Source: Mesostigma viride
Lineage: Eukaryota > Streptophyta > Mesostigmatophyceae > Mesostigmatales > Mesostigmataceae
Direction of reading: 5' to 3'
NCBI GenBank assembly: GCA_009746045.1
Contig: RPFO01000156.1
Location: 4,720,091-4,784,090 of the forward strand
DNA length: 64,000 bases
Below are positions 41,720 to 50,264 of the stretch, piece after piece (position 1 is the stretch's first letter; each line of letters starts with the position of its first letter). The translations under genes and the position numbers were made by a program. The notes under the pieces are model-generated. The model was not told the DNA's origin, made no database searches, and saw nothing but the letters and a program-made list of their open reading frames with translations.

Positions 41720-43793
41720 AGCGTAACCGGGACCCGCTGCAGAAACCACTGCTCAAGGCCGCCCTTGTGGAGGCCTACGAGCATGCTCAGGACGCGGAGG
41801 CGGCCCAGTGCATCGCGGATGCCAAGGCCTGCCAGGCTCGCAACCAGGGCAAGGACATGTGGTACCACCTCGACCGGCTCGGCGGCCGGCGGCAGCGCAC
41901 CCCGGTGGAGCACACGGGGGACGGCACGGCGCCGGTAAGCCTTGACCGCTGGTTGGCCCACAATGTTTCCTTGACCGGTGGGGCTCGCGCCCCCCCCCCG
42001 CCGCTTCACCCCGAGACGGCCGCCCGCCTCGGGGTCGCCGGACCCCCGCCGCCGCCAGCGCCCCCCTCCTCGGCCGCGGACTACCAAGTCCCCGCCTTGA
42101 AGGAGGGCTGCCTTGCCACCAACGACGTCGTCCACCCCTTCACTTTGGAGGAATTGGACGGCGCCCTTGCTCGCCTGCGGTACGATGCGGCGGTCGGGCC
42201 GACCACCTTTCTGCTGAGCTGCTGAAGACCCCTGATCTGGCGGTTAGGGATCTTCTGCTGGCGTTCTGCAACCGTGTCCTGCTCTCTGACGAGCCTCCGC
42301 CTGCTGAGTGGCAGACGGCCATCCGCGTCATGCTGTACAAGAAGGGCTCTGCTGCTGACCCCGGTAACTACCGGGGTGTCTGCCTCCAGAGCGCCGCGCT
42401 GAAGGTCTTCATGCGCATGATGCTGCACAGGCTCCGCGCCGCGCTGGACCCACACCTGGGTGAGTCTCAGATGGGTTTCCGTAGTGGTCGTAACACTGTC
42501 ATGGCTGTGTTTGTCGCGCGCCGGTTGATGGAGGAGGTGCGTCGCCTTCCCCCTGACAGTTTGCCGCTGGTCCTCATTTTTGTTGACTATATCAAGGCCT
42601 TTGACACGGTCCTCTGGGAGGCTCTTTGGGCCATCCTAGCTCTGGACCGCGTGCCACCAGCGTTTATTGCTGCCATTCGCCGACTGTATGAGGGCTCACA
42701 GGCAGTAGTGCGGACTGCGGAAGGCACCACCCCACCATTCCCCCTTCACCACGGGGTGTGGCAAGGTTGTGTCCTGTCTCCATACCTGTTCATTATTGTC
42801 GTGGACCACGTCATGCGCCAGGCACGTGCGCGCTTTACTGCTCTTAAGGGGTTCGAGCCAGGCTTGGACATCCTTAACGAGCGTGGGCACGGCGGGGTTA
42901 GCACGGGTTACCGCCTGGCTGACCTGATTTACGCGGACGACACCACCCTCATCGCGCGCCCCGAGCACATTCAGACCTGGCTGGACTGTCTGGGCCTGGA
43001 GGCGAGGGCGGTGGGGTTGGAGATTAGTGTCAAAACTGAGGCGATGGTGATTGGGGCCTCCAGTCGCCCACCGCTGCCGCGCCTGCTAGACGGGACGGAG
43101 GTCCCACTCCGCGACCGCTTCAAGCTGTTGGGGAGTTGGCTTCCGGACACTGCCGACGATGTGGACACCCGCATCGGCCTTTCCTGGGCCAAGCTCCGTT
43201 CGCTCAACACCTACTGGCGCTCCAAGGGCCTGGACGAGCACCGCAAGCGCATGCTCTTCAAGGTCCTCGTCCTCACGGTGCTCACGTATGGCGCCGAGGC
43301 ATGGACACTCACGGCAACACTGGCAGCCAAGCTAGACGGCACGGTAACCCGGATGCTCCGACAGGTCCTGAATGTCGGGTTTTCTCAGCGTAGGTCCTTA
43401 GAGTCTTTGTATCACGGTATGCCGCGTATTTCGGACGAGATTAGACAGCGTAGGATAGCATTTGTAGGACATCTTGCTCGCACCAGCCAGGTCGACACCG
43501 CCCTTGGTCTGGCCGGTCCCCAGCGGCTCGGCCAACCGGGGCGGCACATTTTGACCTGGCCTGGCCCCAAGAACATTCCTAAAAAGGTAGGGAAACATGC
43601 CATGACCTATACCCAGATGTTGCTGGACGACCTAGTGGTCCCAGCCCAGTTTGAGTACCGCATCCACTCTCTCTCCCGTCTTTGGACTGCCATGCAGGAC
43701 AAGGAGCGGTGGAAGAAGATTGTCAAGGCACACACGCCCGACCCTGTGGGCAAGCCACCTCCCCCCAAGCGGAGGAGGCGTTTTGATGAGTAG
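41720..43793 (+). pseudogene. LINE-C ORF2: reverse transcriptase, one frameshift from open
   Basis: Codes for about 690 residues. The N-part (41720-42200) has KAALVEAYEHAQDAEAAQCI, WYHLDR, a Pro-rich linker and FTLEELDGALARLRYDAAVG. A missing base near 42198 (GGGCC where GGGGCC is expected) shifts to the frame 42228-43793. RT motifs are NYRGVCLQS, QMGFRSGRNT, LIFVDYIKAFDTV (motif A), GVWQGCVLSPYLFIIVVD (B) and LIYADDTTLIA (C, YADD). FKLLGSWLPDTADDVDTRI and LTYGAEAWTL follow, then a C-terminal RRIAFVGHLARTSQVDTA, and the end is PPPPKRRRRFDE. The endonuclease domain is lost with the 5' end, so its type is unseen. The clade is RTE/L1-like but not resolved. Confidence 0.93.
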
Positions 43794-43874
43794 TGTAGTT
43801 AGGCTTTTCTAGATAGAGTTAGGATAGTTCGATCACGCGGCTTCCTCCACCCCATCCATCATGAAATATGTGCT

Positions 43875-43899
43875 ACATGACCTCCCCACGGAGGCATGT
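43875..43899 (+). promoter_or_regulatory. LINE-C 3'-terminal stem-loop
   Basis: Stem ACATG-(A)-CCTCC pairs with GGAGG-CATGT around the loop CCAC, with one bulged A, 2-3 bases before the AATTT tail. The same design closes families A, B and E. By analogy with known LINE 3' stem-loops it would be the RNA structure the reverse transcriptase recognises. Confidence 0.65.
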
Positions 43900-44029
43900 T
43901 ATAATTTAATTTAATTTAATTTAGCCTAGCATGTGGCCCACGCGCATGTGCGCCCATAATGGCCCCCATTGATGATGCCTTTAGCATTCAGGCACGCCCT
44001 GCCTATAATGGTACCACCATGGATGTCGC

Positions 44030-44140
44030 CTAGAATGTATTAAGTAGCCTAGAATGTATTAAAAGCCATATGCCCCTTCTCAGGGCTATGTGCTACATCT
44101 ACTCCCAACGGAGTGATGTTGATAATTAATTAATTAATTA
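44030..44140 (+). mobile_element. 111-bp A-family 3'-end insertion
   Basis: Only the last ~90 bp of the 3' UTR plus an AATT tail, flanked by the 11-bp duplication ATGGATGTCGC (44019-44029, 44141-44151). An extreme 5' truncation, inserted into another A-family 3' UTR. Confidence 0.85.
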
Positions 44141-44574
44141 ATGGATGTCGCATTAAGAATTTAGCCATGCTATGCCATGCAGAGCGATGCTCTCTGTCGA
44201 GAAGCCATGTCCTAGCTCTTGTATAGACATGATGATCTTCCCCCACATAACATACTCCCCCTTAGCTGGGCATAGTGTGAAGATTATGAGGGTGCAGGTG
44301 CCCTGGTGCACCTAGAGCAAGGGTCGCTTACATTCCCACCCTTGCAGGAAGTAGCCTAGAATGTATTAAAAGCCATATGCCCCTTCTCAGGGATATGTGC
44401 TACATTGACTCCCAACGGAGTGATGTTCCTAATTAATTAATTAATTAATGGTTCCTGGCCGGGGGTCTCCACTCCAACAGGGTCTAAATTATTTCATGAA
44501 GTATATTAAAATCAGTACTATACCCAATTGATCAATCATATGACTTAGGTAGGTACAAGCCACTGACCATAAAC

Positions 44575-44692
44575 AAGTCGTCATCGCAATCCTAAAACTT
44601 TGCCTTCATTTTGGGTCGCAAACTATAAATTTCACCTTGTTTTGGGGTCGCAAAGTAGTTTGTTGCAAAGCGATTTTGACCACTACGGTAAT
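44575..44692 (-). repeat. Right TIR-like end of a TA-flanked element
   Basis: Read on -, TACCGTAGTGGTCAAAATCG, then CTTTGCAACAAACTACTTTG and CGACCC repeats. It is inverted relative to 38268-38370 and followed by TA. Confidence 0.45.
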
Positions 44693-46138
44693 GGTGCGTA
44701 GGAGTACTACACACCTGTCCACTCGGTACCCAAGGTATCAAATTGAGAAACGGGTCGACCACGGATGGATCTGAACAGAAAATGGGAGATATGATGGGGT
44801 GATGTGATGAGTACTGACCGATTATTATGTGTGCACCGGCATGCAGAACATAAATTTTTGTAAAGCGATTGAGCACTGCAGAGGGAAGGGGGAATAAAAT
44901 CGATAAAGTACACCTTAAGTGCTTCAAACAAGGTTACATCCACGCTCTCTTCACATCAACCTATGTCATCAAGCCACGGTACAGCTCGACAATGCTGTAT
45001 GCTGTCATGCACACGCTGCAGCACGGATGGTATGCCGACAATTGACAGGTCTCAGTAGTAAGGACCTGCACCCACACTGCAGCTCATGGCATGGGCAAAA
45101 TGGATGCAGGGCCCTCTGGCCGATTGTACATCAAACCAGGTTGTGACTGACCACAATGGCCTTCTTTCTTCTGTTTAGTCCGCAAATGCTCTACGGTATT
45201 TTCTCCCCTTAACTCCATCGGCATTCAGTCGATGACTTTGTTCACAAATGTGCTTGCCAGCTGGACAGTTTTATGCTTGTGGACATAATCCTCTTGGCCC
45301 GCAGTTCTGCAATGTTTGGACCCCAAGGCCTACCGGCATCCGTCACGGAAAGTCAGCATGCCATCTGTCTCGCCTGGCGACTAGCTACTGTTAGCACCCT
45401 AGAAACGCCACGCGTGGCAGCTATATAATTCCCGAGCTCAAGAGCTCCGAAAACGTGTGTCTGAAAAGTTGTGGCTCACACAACCCACCTATGTGGGTTT
45501 CTGGTCCAGAAATGTTCTGCCGGCTGTACCCAATCCAGAGACCCATGCAGTAATGGATGACAGCACAACGGTGCTCTGGCAAGGTTCACGCCGGGCCACC
45601 CGCCAGGGCAAGTGCGAACTTGTCATTCACATCTTGCTGGCACGCCCGTAGCTTCCCCAGCTTAAATGCAAGCCTTTGCAAGCAAACTGGCAGCCAATCA
45701 ACGCCATTTGTGCTTCAAACATGGCACTTGGGCGTCAGGTGCAGCTGCTGGGACAGGAAAGCCCGGACATGTGACGTCCTTTTATTCTCGATTGCCAGAA
45801 CATGGCTGGCCATGCCATAAAGACGTCGACCTGGTACCAGGTCGAGCTGCAATGGCTCGTTGGTGCGTGACTGTAAATGTATCAATAAATACGCCGTCGA
45901 GAACCATGAAGCCTTCACCCGCTCTGCAGTCATGATATAACGCAGGCACATCCATCATGATATTCTCGATCGTAGTAATCGTCGGATGCTTCCGAGCTGC
46001 ATAAGTCGGCAAGCGTGTAGGCATAGCAGGAGCCCAGGGTTTATGAGCAACACAAATTGTAGCAGAAAAAACATAGGACATGAAGGAATGGTGTTGGTTT
46101 CAAATGATATTTTGAGAGCGGAATGCTAAAGCACATAC
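44693..46138. other. Low-copy DNA, possible introns/exons of the gene at 46139-46308
   Basis: Not recognisably transposon-derived. Frames on - include NIMMDVPALYHDCRAGEGFM (45782-46081) and LAIENKRTSHVRAFLSQQLH (about 45720-45800), which could be downstream exons of the - strand gene. The + frame at 45457-45651 holds WLTQPTYVGFWSRNVLPAVP. None has a recognised domain. Confidence 0.35.
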
Positions 46139-46308
46139 CAAGCTTCGTATTCTCGAACGGCGACAAGCTCCTTCCCAATCTCGTCGACCCAGCACACTCG
46201 GCGCTTTGAAATTCCCCCGGTTTCGTCAGGTAAGGTTGGAAGTGGCGGCTCCTCAGGCTGACTTGGAAGCGTCTGTTCTGTTACAAGTGCCGTGGATGTC
46301 ATGGACAC
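46139..46308 (-). CDS. First exon with PP1-docking motif (PPP1R3-like)
   Basis: ATG at 46308 opens 56 codons: a Pro/Glu-rich N-terminus, then KRRVCW and RVCWVDEIGKELVAVREYE. It ends at donor GCTTG|GTATGT, which splits a codon that would be Trp if the next exon starts with G. RVxF followed by D--G--L--V-E(F/Y)--W is the protein-phosphatase-1 docking segment of glycogen-targeting subunits (PPP1R3 family), where RVSFAD-G--L--VKEFD-W is typical. A carbohydrate-binding (CBM21) domain would be expected downstream, but I could not find one in 44.7-46.1 kb. Other PP1 regulators are possible. Confidence 0.45.
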
Positions 46309-47642
46309 ATCGACAATGAGCGCATATAGCTATGGAGGGCCCAGTCCCCAGCAAGGGCCCTGCCTGCGCACAGTCAATAATACGTCACTGCCTTCCCCGC
46401 TCATGAGCCAGCCCTACTGATACTGAAACCTGCGTTTGCCTGCCATAAAATGGCCGACCAAAATTCAGCCGCCCGTGGTCGGAGTGTCTCAATGCTCGCG
46501 AACAATTCCAAAAAATTACTAGTCGTTCATCACCAGCTCGGAAGAAAGTGTTCGCTGCATTTAGAAACCCCAGCTGCAAAAAGCCAAGGTGCGACTACTG
46601 ACGACGCGCCAGGCGCCGCGACGTATGCGCACCACGTCTTGTACACATGCAAACGTCTGTGGCACGGGGTTTTCCACTGCAGTGTATCCAGGATCCTGCA
46701 AGGATTACGGCATTGACGCGGAGGATCCAGCTGGTTTCCGTCGCGGATGTCGGGACGGATCGCAAAATAACAACAGGATCAAAACTTCAAGAGTAACTTA
46801 TTCCACTTGGTGATACTAAAATGTGGACATGCAAGAATGGAAACAATTCATCTGAACATGGAGTTTGACCTTTTAATAGAACGAGGTGGGGAACTCGTCG
46901 AGTAAGATAACATGCCTAATGTATAAGATAATAAAAATGAGTGGCGTTCGATCCAAGAAAAGCATTTAACAACGACGCCAGTTCGCCCATCGCCAGATGC
47001 CCGTTGCGACATCGCGCATCTCAGCACATAATCATCATGGGGAGGCTGATGGAAACGTTCTTCTTGGTCGTTTCGCAAGGGATTAGAAATAGGCAGAAGA
47101 AAAGAGGCTCCCCTGGATAAATCCCTACAAAATATTCCCGGGAAATGCCCTAGAGTATTTGTCTGTTGGGGCAGAAGGTAAGAAGCCACCCATTACGCGT
47201 GCCTTTTTATTGCAACCGCCGAAACTGGAAGAACGGTATAGTATCCGTGCCCACCATGTTTTAGACCAATACACCCGCTCGAGAGCTGCCGATAACGCGG
47301 ATTGCTGTCGGGGCACGAATCGGTCATTCAGGTGTCGGGCGTGGTCACGACCAGGACTCGTGACTATTTTCCTCCGGAGCGGAATCGAAGTGGCATGCAT
47401 TGATTAGGCAAGTTTAGGGGTTCTGCGCCAGGCGTTTAGCATATATGTGCCGTTTTATCTTCGGCTGCCTGCGCGCACTTGGAAAGAGGGCTCATTCTCG
47501 CAGTCGGCGACCTGGGAGGTGTGACAGAAGCATCAGGCATCAAGGAAAACGTGTCGCAGCGACCTACTCGCCAATTCTTGTCATCAGTATAGAAAGAAAG
47601 GGTACATAAAAAGAACTGTACAGCCAGACAACGATGGCTGTT
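46309..47642. other. Low-copy DNA with unassigned ORFs
   Basis: A + frame from ATG 46450 (MADQNSAARGRSVSMLANNS, 88 codons) starts 141 bp from the divergent - exon at 46308 and could share its promoter region. Another + frame is at 47159-47407. No domain is recognised in either and coding status is unsure. Confidence 0.3.
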
Positions 47643-47693
47643 GTAGAAAAGGATAAAAATGAGTTTGGGAAACTCATTTTTATCCTTTTCTAC
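47643..47693. repeat. Perfect 24-bp hairpin, GGG loop
   Basis: Arms GTAGAAAAGGATAAAAATGA + GTTT (47643-47666) and exact complement (47670-47693). No mismatch. No T-run terminator context; function unknown. Confidence 0.95.
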
Positions 47694-48540
47694 ACTGCTT
47701 ATTATGTCTTGGTGCGCTTACGTCATCTAGGGTCATAGTTTGAGAACTTGTTTCTAGCCGCAGTAAGCATGTCGGGCCGTGGATAATGCAGGCACGCTTT
47801 GGTGCACCTGCGAAGAAGGATACCGCCACCTGCTATAAGAAGATAATCAGCAGACTGCGACCAAGTTCCTTGAAGCAGTTTGTGAACACGGCAACGTCAA
47901 GATATACCAAATTCATCTCATGAGGATTTCCCCCTTGCTTTCATTTGTCGGTGTGCGAGTTGCACGCGTTTCCTTATTGAATGGTACTTGTGGTCAAAAC
48001 TAGGCGTGGTTGTCGTTTTCCTTCTGTGCTGATATTGCATCGTATGAAATCATCAGCTCCATTACATCAAGCCACGTGCTCAGCCCAGCCGCCCTGTAGC
48101 TGGTCGCCCGCTCCTGCTCACTTGACTTAGCCACCGAACCATGTACGTCCATGAACATGCTGAGGTCCATCGCTCCTCATGCATGAAAAAAAAATGATAT
48201 CAGGAGCCATGCAGCAACGAAAGATGTGGCGCGTAGTAGACCTGCATGTTAAGTCAGCTTGCGATATATTTAATTAGTAGTGCTGGCTCACCTGAAATGG
48301 CGGTAGAGCGATCGCAGCAGTGGTGATTACAACTGGACACTCGTGGCCGCTAGAACGAACGCACTGATCGTGTGCGAGTTTTGTAGCTAACTTGCCTTTA
48401 CTTTTTAGCTAAACTGTCTAGGTCTTGTTTGCCAGCCATGATTTGAACGTACAAGGCTACACATTTCCACCTCCATTAATTAATTCCATCATCCTAAACG
48501 ACTCGACAAACGCGGACTTAAAATAATGCAGGCTTGAGCT
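47694..48540. other. No feature identified
   Basis: Mixed DNA without convincing ORF, tandem repeat or transposon end. A faint similarity to the 10.8-10.95 kb spacer (TTTAGCTAAA, ACATTTCCACCTCCATT) in inverse orientation suggests a dispersed repeat. Confidence 0.4.
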
Positions 48541-49180
48541 ATAATTAATTTTACACTCGTGCTCCCGTTGGGGAGTCACGGAGCATTGACCCCGGTGGGT
48601 GGATGGATGGATGGATGGGTACACGCAATCCTACCGGTCTAAGCTATCTACAATCTATCTACAAAAAATGAGCTACCATTAATTAATTAATTAATTAATT
48701 AATTAATTAATTAATTAATTAAGAACATAGATCGCGTTTTCCACGTTTTCCGCGGCCCGGCACTGAACGCAAAGGTTTTCACCTTTGCGGAGTGCCTGAT
48801 CAGAATAGCTCCGTGGGGAGCATATGTAACACATAGCCCTGAGAAGCTAGGGGCATCTATCGGTTTATAATACAATCTGGGCTACAACGTCCAGGTGGAG
48901 GATGTAAACTGTCACCTGCTCGGGGCCAGTGCACAATGTGCACCTGCACCACAATGATGGATCATACATCCCGATCATGCTTGCACGGGGCGACATGGGG
49001 AGATGGCCTATAAGAAGGCCTGCATGACATATATTCATTAACCCATAAGAATGATAAAGTACGGTGGTGAGATTGGCATGCAACACAAGGAAAACCCCGA
49101 AAAGAAGAAGAACCCTGAAGAAATAGTAATCTGACACGGACATCCAAGCCATCACGCCAGCTGCACAAGGGTATGACATA
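48541..49180 (-). mobile_element. B-type remnant, (AATT)n and E-family 3' UTR
   Basis: At 48551-48590 on - lies the B hairpin (CTCCGTGACTCCCCAACGGG). An AATT tract follows (48679-48721), then E-family 3' DNA. It has the hairpin GCTCC-CCAC-GGAGC near 48790, GGCTATGTGTTACATATGC, and CACCTGCACC on the - strand. A 60-bp stretch (about 48725-48785) with the near-palindrome AAAGGTTTTCACCTTT separates the hairpin from the tail. Confidence 0.65.
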
Positions 49181-49182
49181 TA

Positions 49183-49338
49183 TGGGGTGCAGCAGGGCTA
49201 TTAGGTTCCTCCCGTTAGGCGTTTCCATTGGTCTTATGGTAGTATAGAGCTTTGACATGGCTCTGTATATAGGTTTATAGCTGGGCGTTTGCTTTGGTTT
49301 GAGTGATTTCACTCTGCTGTAAGTAATTATATTTTTCA
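49183..49338 (+). mobile_element. R-element 3' UTR copy (R3)
   Basis: GCAGCAGGGCTATTAGGTTC through CTGCTGTAAGTAATTATATT matches the 3' UTR of the RLE-type elements at 54490-54640. Placed in an ACATATAT site. Confidence 0.85.
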
Positions 49339-49346
49339 CATATATT

Positions 49347-49590
49347 AAAAATATAATTACTTACAGCAGAGTGAAATCACTCAAACCAAAGCAAACGCCC
49401 AGCTATAAACCTATGTACAGAGCCATGTCAAAGCTCTATACTACGATAAGACCAATGGAAACGCCTAACGGGAGGAACCTAATAGCCCTGCTGCACCGCA
49501 AAATCAGCCCGCGTACGGCGGAGCATGATGTCAGCCATGGCCCGAGTCAGCGCCACCGACAAGCGCTGACGCCAATATGACGTCCATTTT
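49347..49590 (-). mobile_element. R-element 3' end copy in inverse orientation (R4)
   Basis: On - it holds the last ~25 codons of the RLE-type ORF (LTRAMADIMLRRTRADF) and the whole 3' UTR. It faces R3 tail to tail, so 49183-49496 forms an almost perfect 150-bp inverted repeat with a small AT-rich loop. Confidence 0.85.
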
Positions 49591-49651
49591 TTCACATATA
49601 TGGGGTGGAAGATGTATATGGCTAGGCTAGAGCTGGGCATGGCATCTCCGG

Positions 49652-50097
49652 TTGGTTTGCACATTAGTAATGAGGATTTGTACGCTGATTTGCCCTATGT
49701 TTCCCACATTATTAGGCACAGGCGCCTGGGCCTAGCCGGGCACCTGGCCCGCACAGATCAGGTAGATACATCAGATAGACTAGCTGGCACCAAGCCCGCC
49801 CAGCCTGGGCGATATGTCCTCACCTGGCGTGCCCCCGGCCGCGCGCGGCAGGGACGCCACCCGTGGACTTTTCGTGATAGACTCGGCATGGACATGTGCT
49901 ACACTAGACGTGACGGGCTCACCCCCGGGCAGCCTCCTGGTTTGTCTGTAACATGGAGGCAGATGGTGCGCAAGGATAGATGGCAAGTAGTGATGAAGGA
50001 GACCACCCCCAAGCCTGTGGGGGCTCCGCGTGTGACCAAGTATGGCATTCATAGCGATTCGGGCCGCGGTGCCCACACCCCTGTAACTAGGACCTAG
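49652..50097 (+). pseudogene. F-family LINE ORF2 C-terminus
   Basis: An open frame to TAG 50095-50097 with RHRRLGLAGHLARTDQVDTS, QPGRYVLTWRAPGRARQGRH and KDRWQVVMKETTPKPVG. The GHLARTDQVDT and R-KRW-----P-PVG blocks align to the C-terminus of LINE-C ORF2. 5'-truncated; the remaining frame has no stop. Confidence 0.8.
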
Positions 50098-50185
50098 ATA
50101 GCTATACCATCCATTCCATCCCATGTTCCCCTCCCACTGAGGACTTATGCTCACGTGACGCAGTCACGTGTCTATTTATTAATTA
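49652..50185 (+). mobile_element. F-family LINE, 5'-truncated, 534 bp
   Basis: Flanked by the 13-bp duplication ATGGCATCTCCGG (49639-49651, 50186-50198) inside an A-family 3' UTR. ORF2 C-terminus is followed by a short 3' UTR, a perfect TCACGTGAC/GTCACGTG hairpin and TATTTATTAATTA. Confidence 0.85.
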
Positions 50186-50264
50186 ATGGCATCTCCGGCA
50201 GCAGAGAGGAGCTCTCTGCATAGGTGAGGCTTGGCTAAATTCTTAATGCATCATCCATGGGAGT

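Larger units (their letters stand above)
41720..43920 (+). mobile_element. LINE-C (RT-coding non-LTR element), 5'-truncated, 2,201 bp
   Basis: The 11-bp duplication TTAGCCTAGCA (41709-41719, 43921-43931) flanks ORF2, a short 3' UTR, the bulged-A hairpin at 43875-43899 and an AATTT tail. It is the youngest-looking autonomous-type copy in the window. Confidence 0.9.
41141..44447 (+). mobile_element. 5'-truncated ORF1-only element (A), split by LINE-C
   Basis: It is flanked by the 12-bp duplication ATGGTTCCTGGC (41129-41140, 44448-44459). The order is ORF1 C-terminal half (to 41676), LINE-C insertion (41720-43920, duplication TTAGCCTAGCA), 3' UTR, a micro-insertion (44030-44140), the rest of the 3' UTR, the hairpin and an AATT tail. 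Confidence 0.88.
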
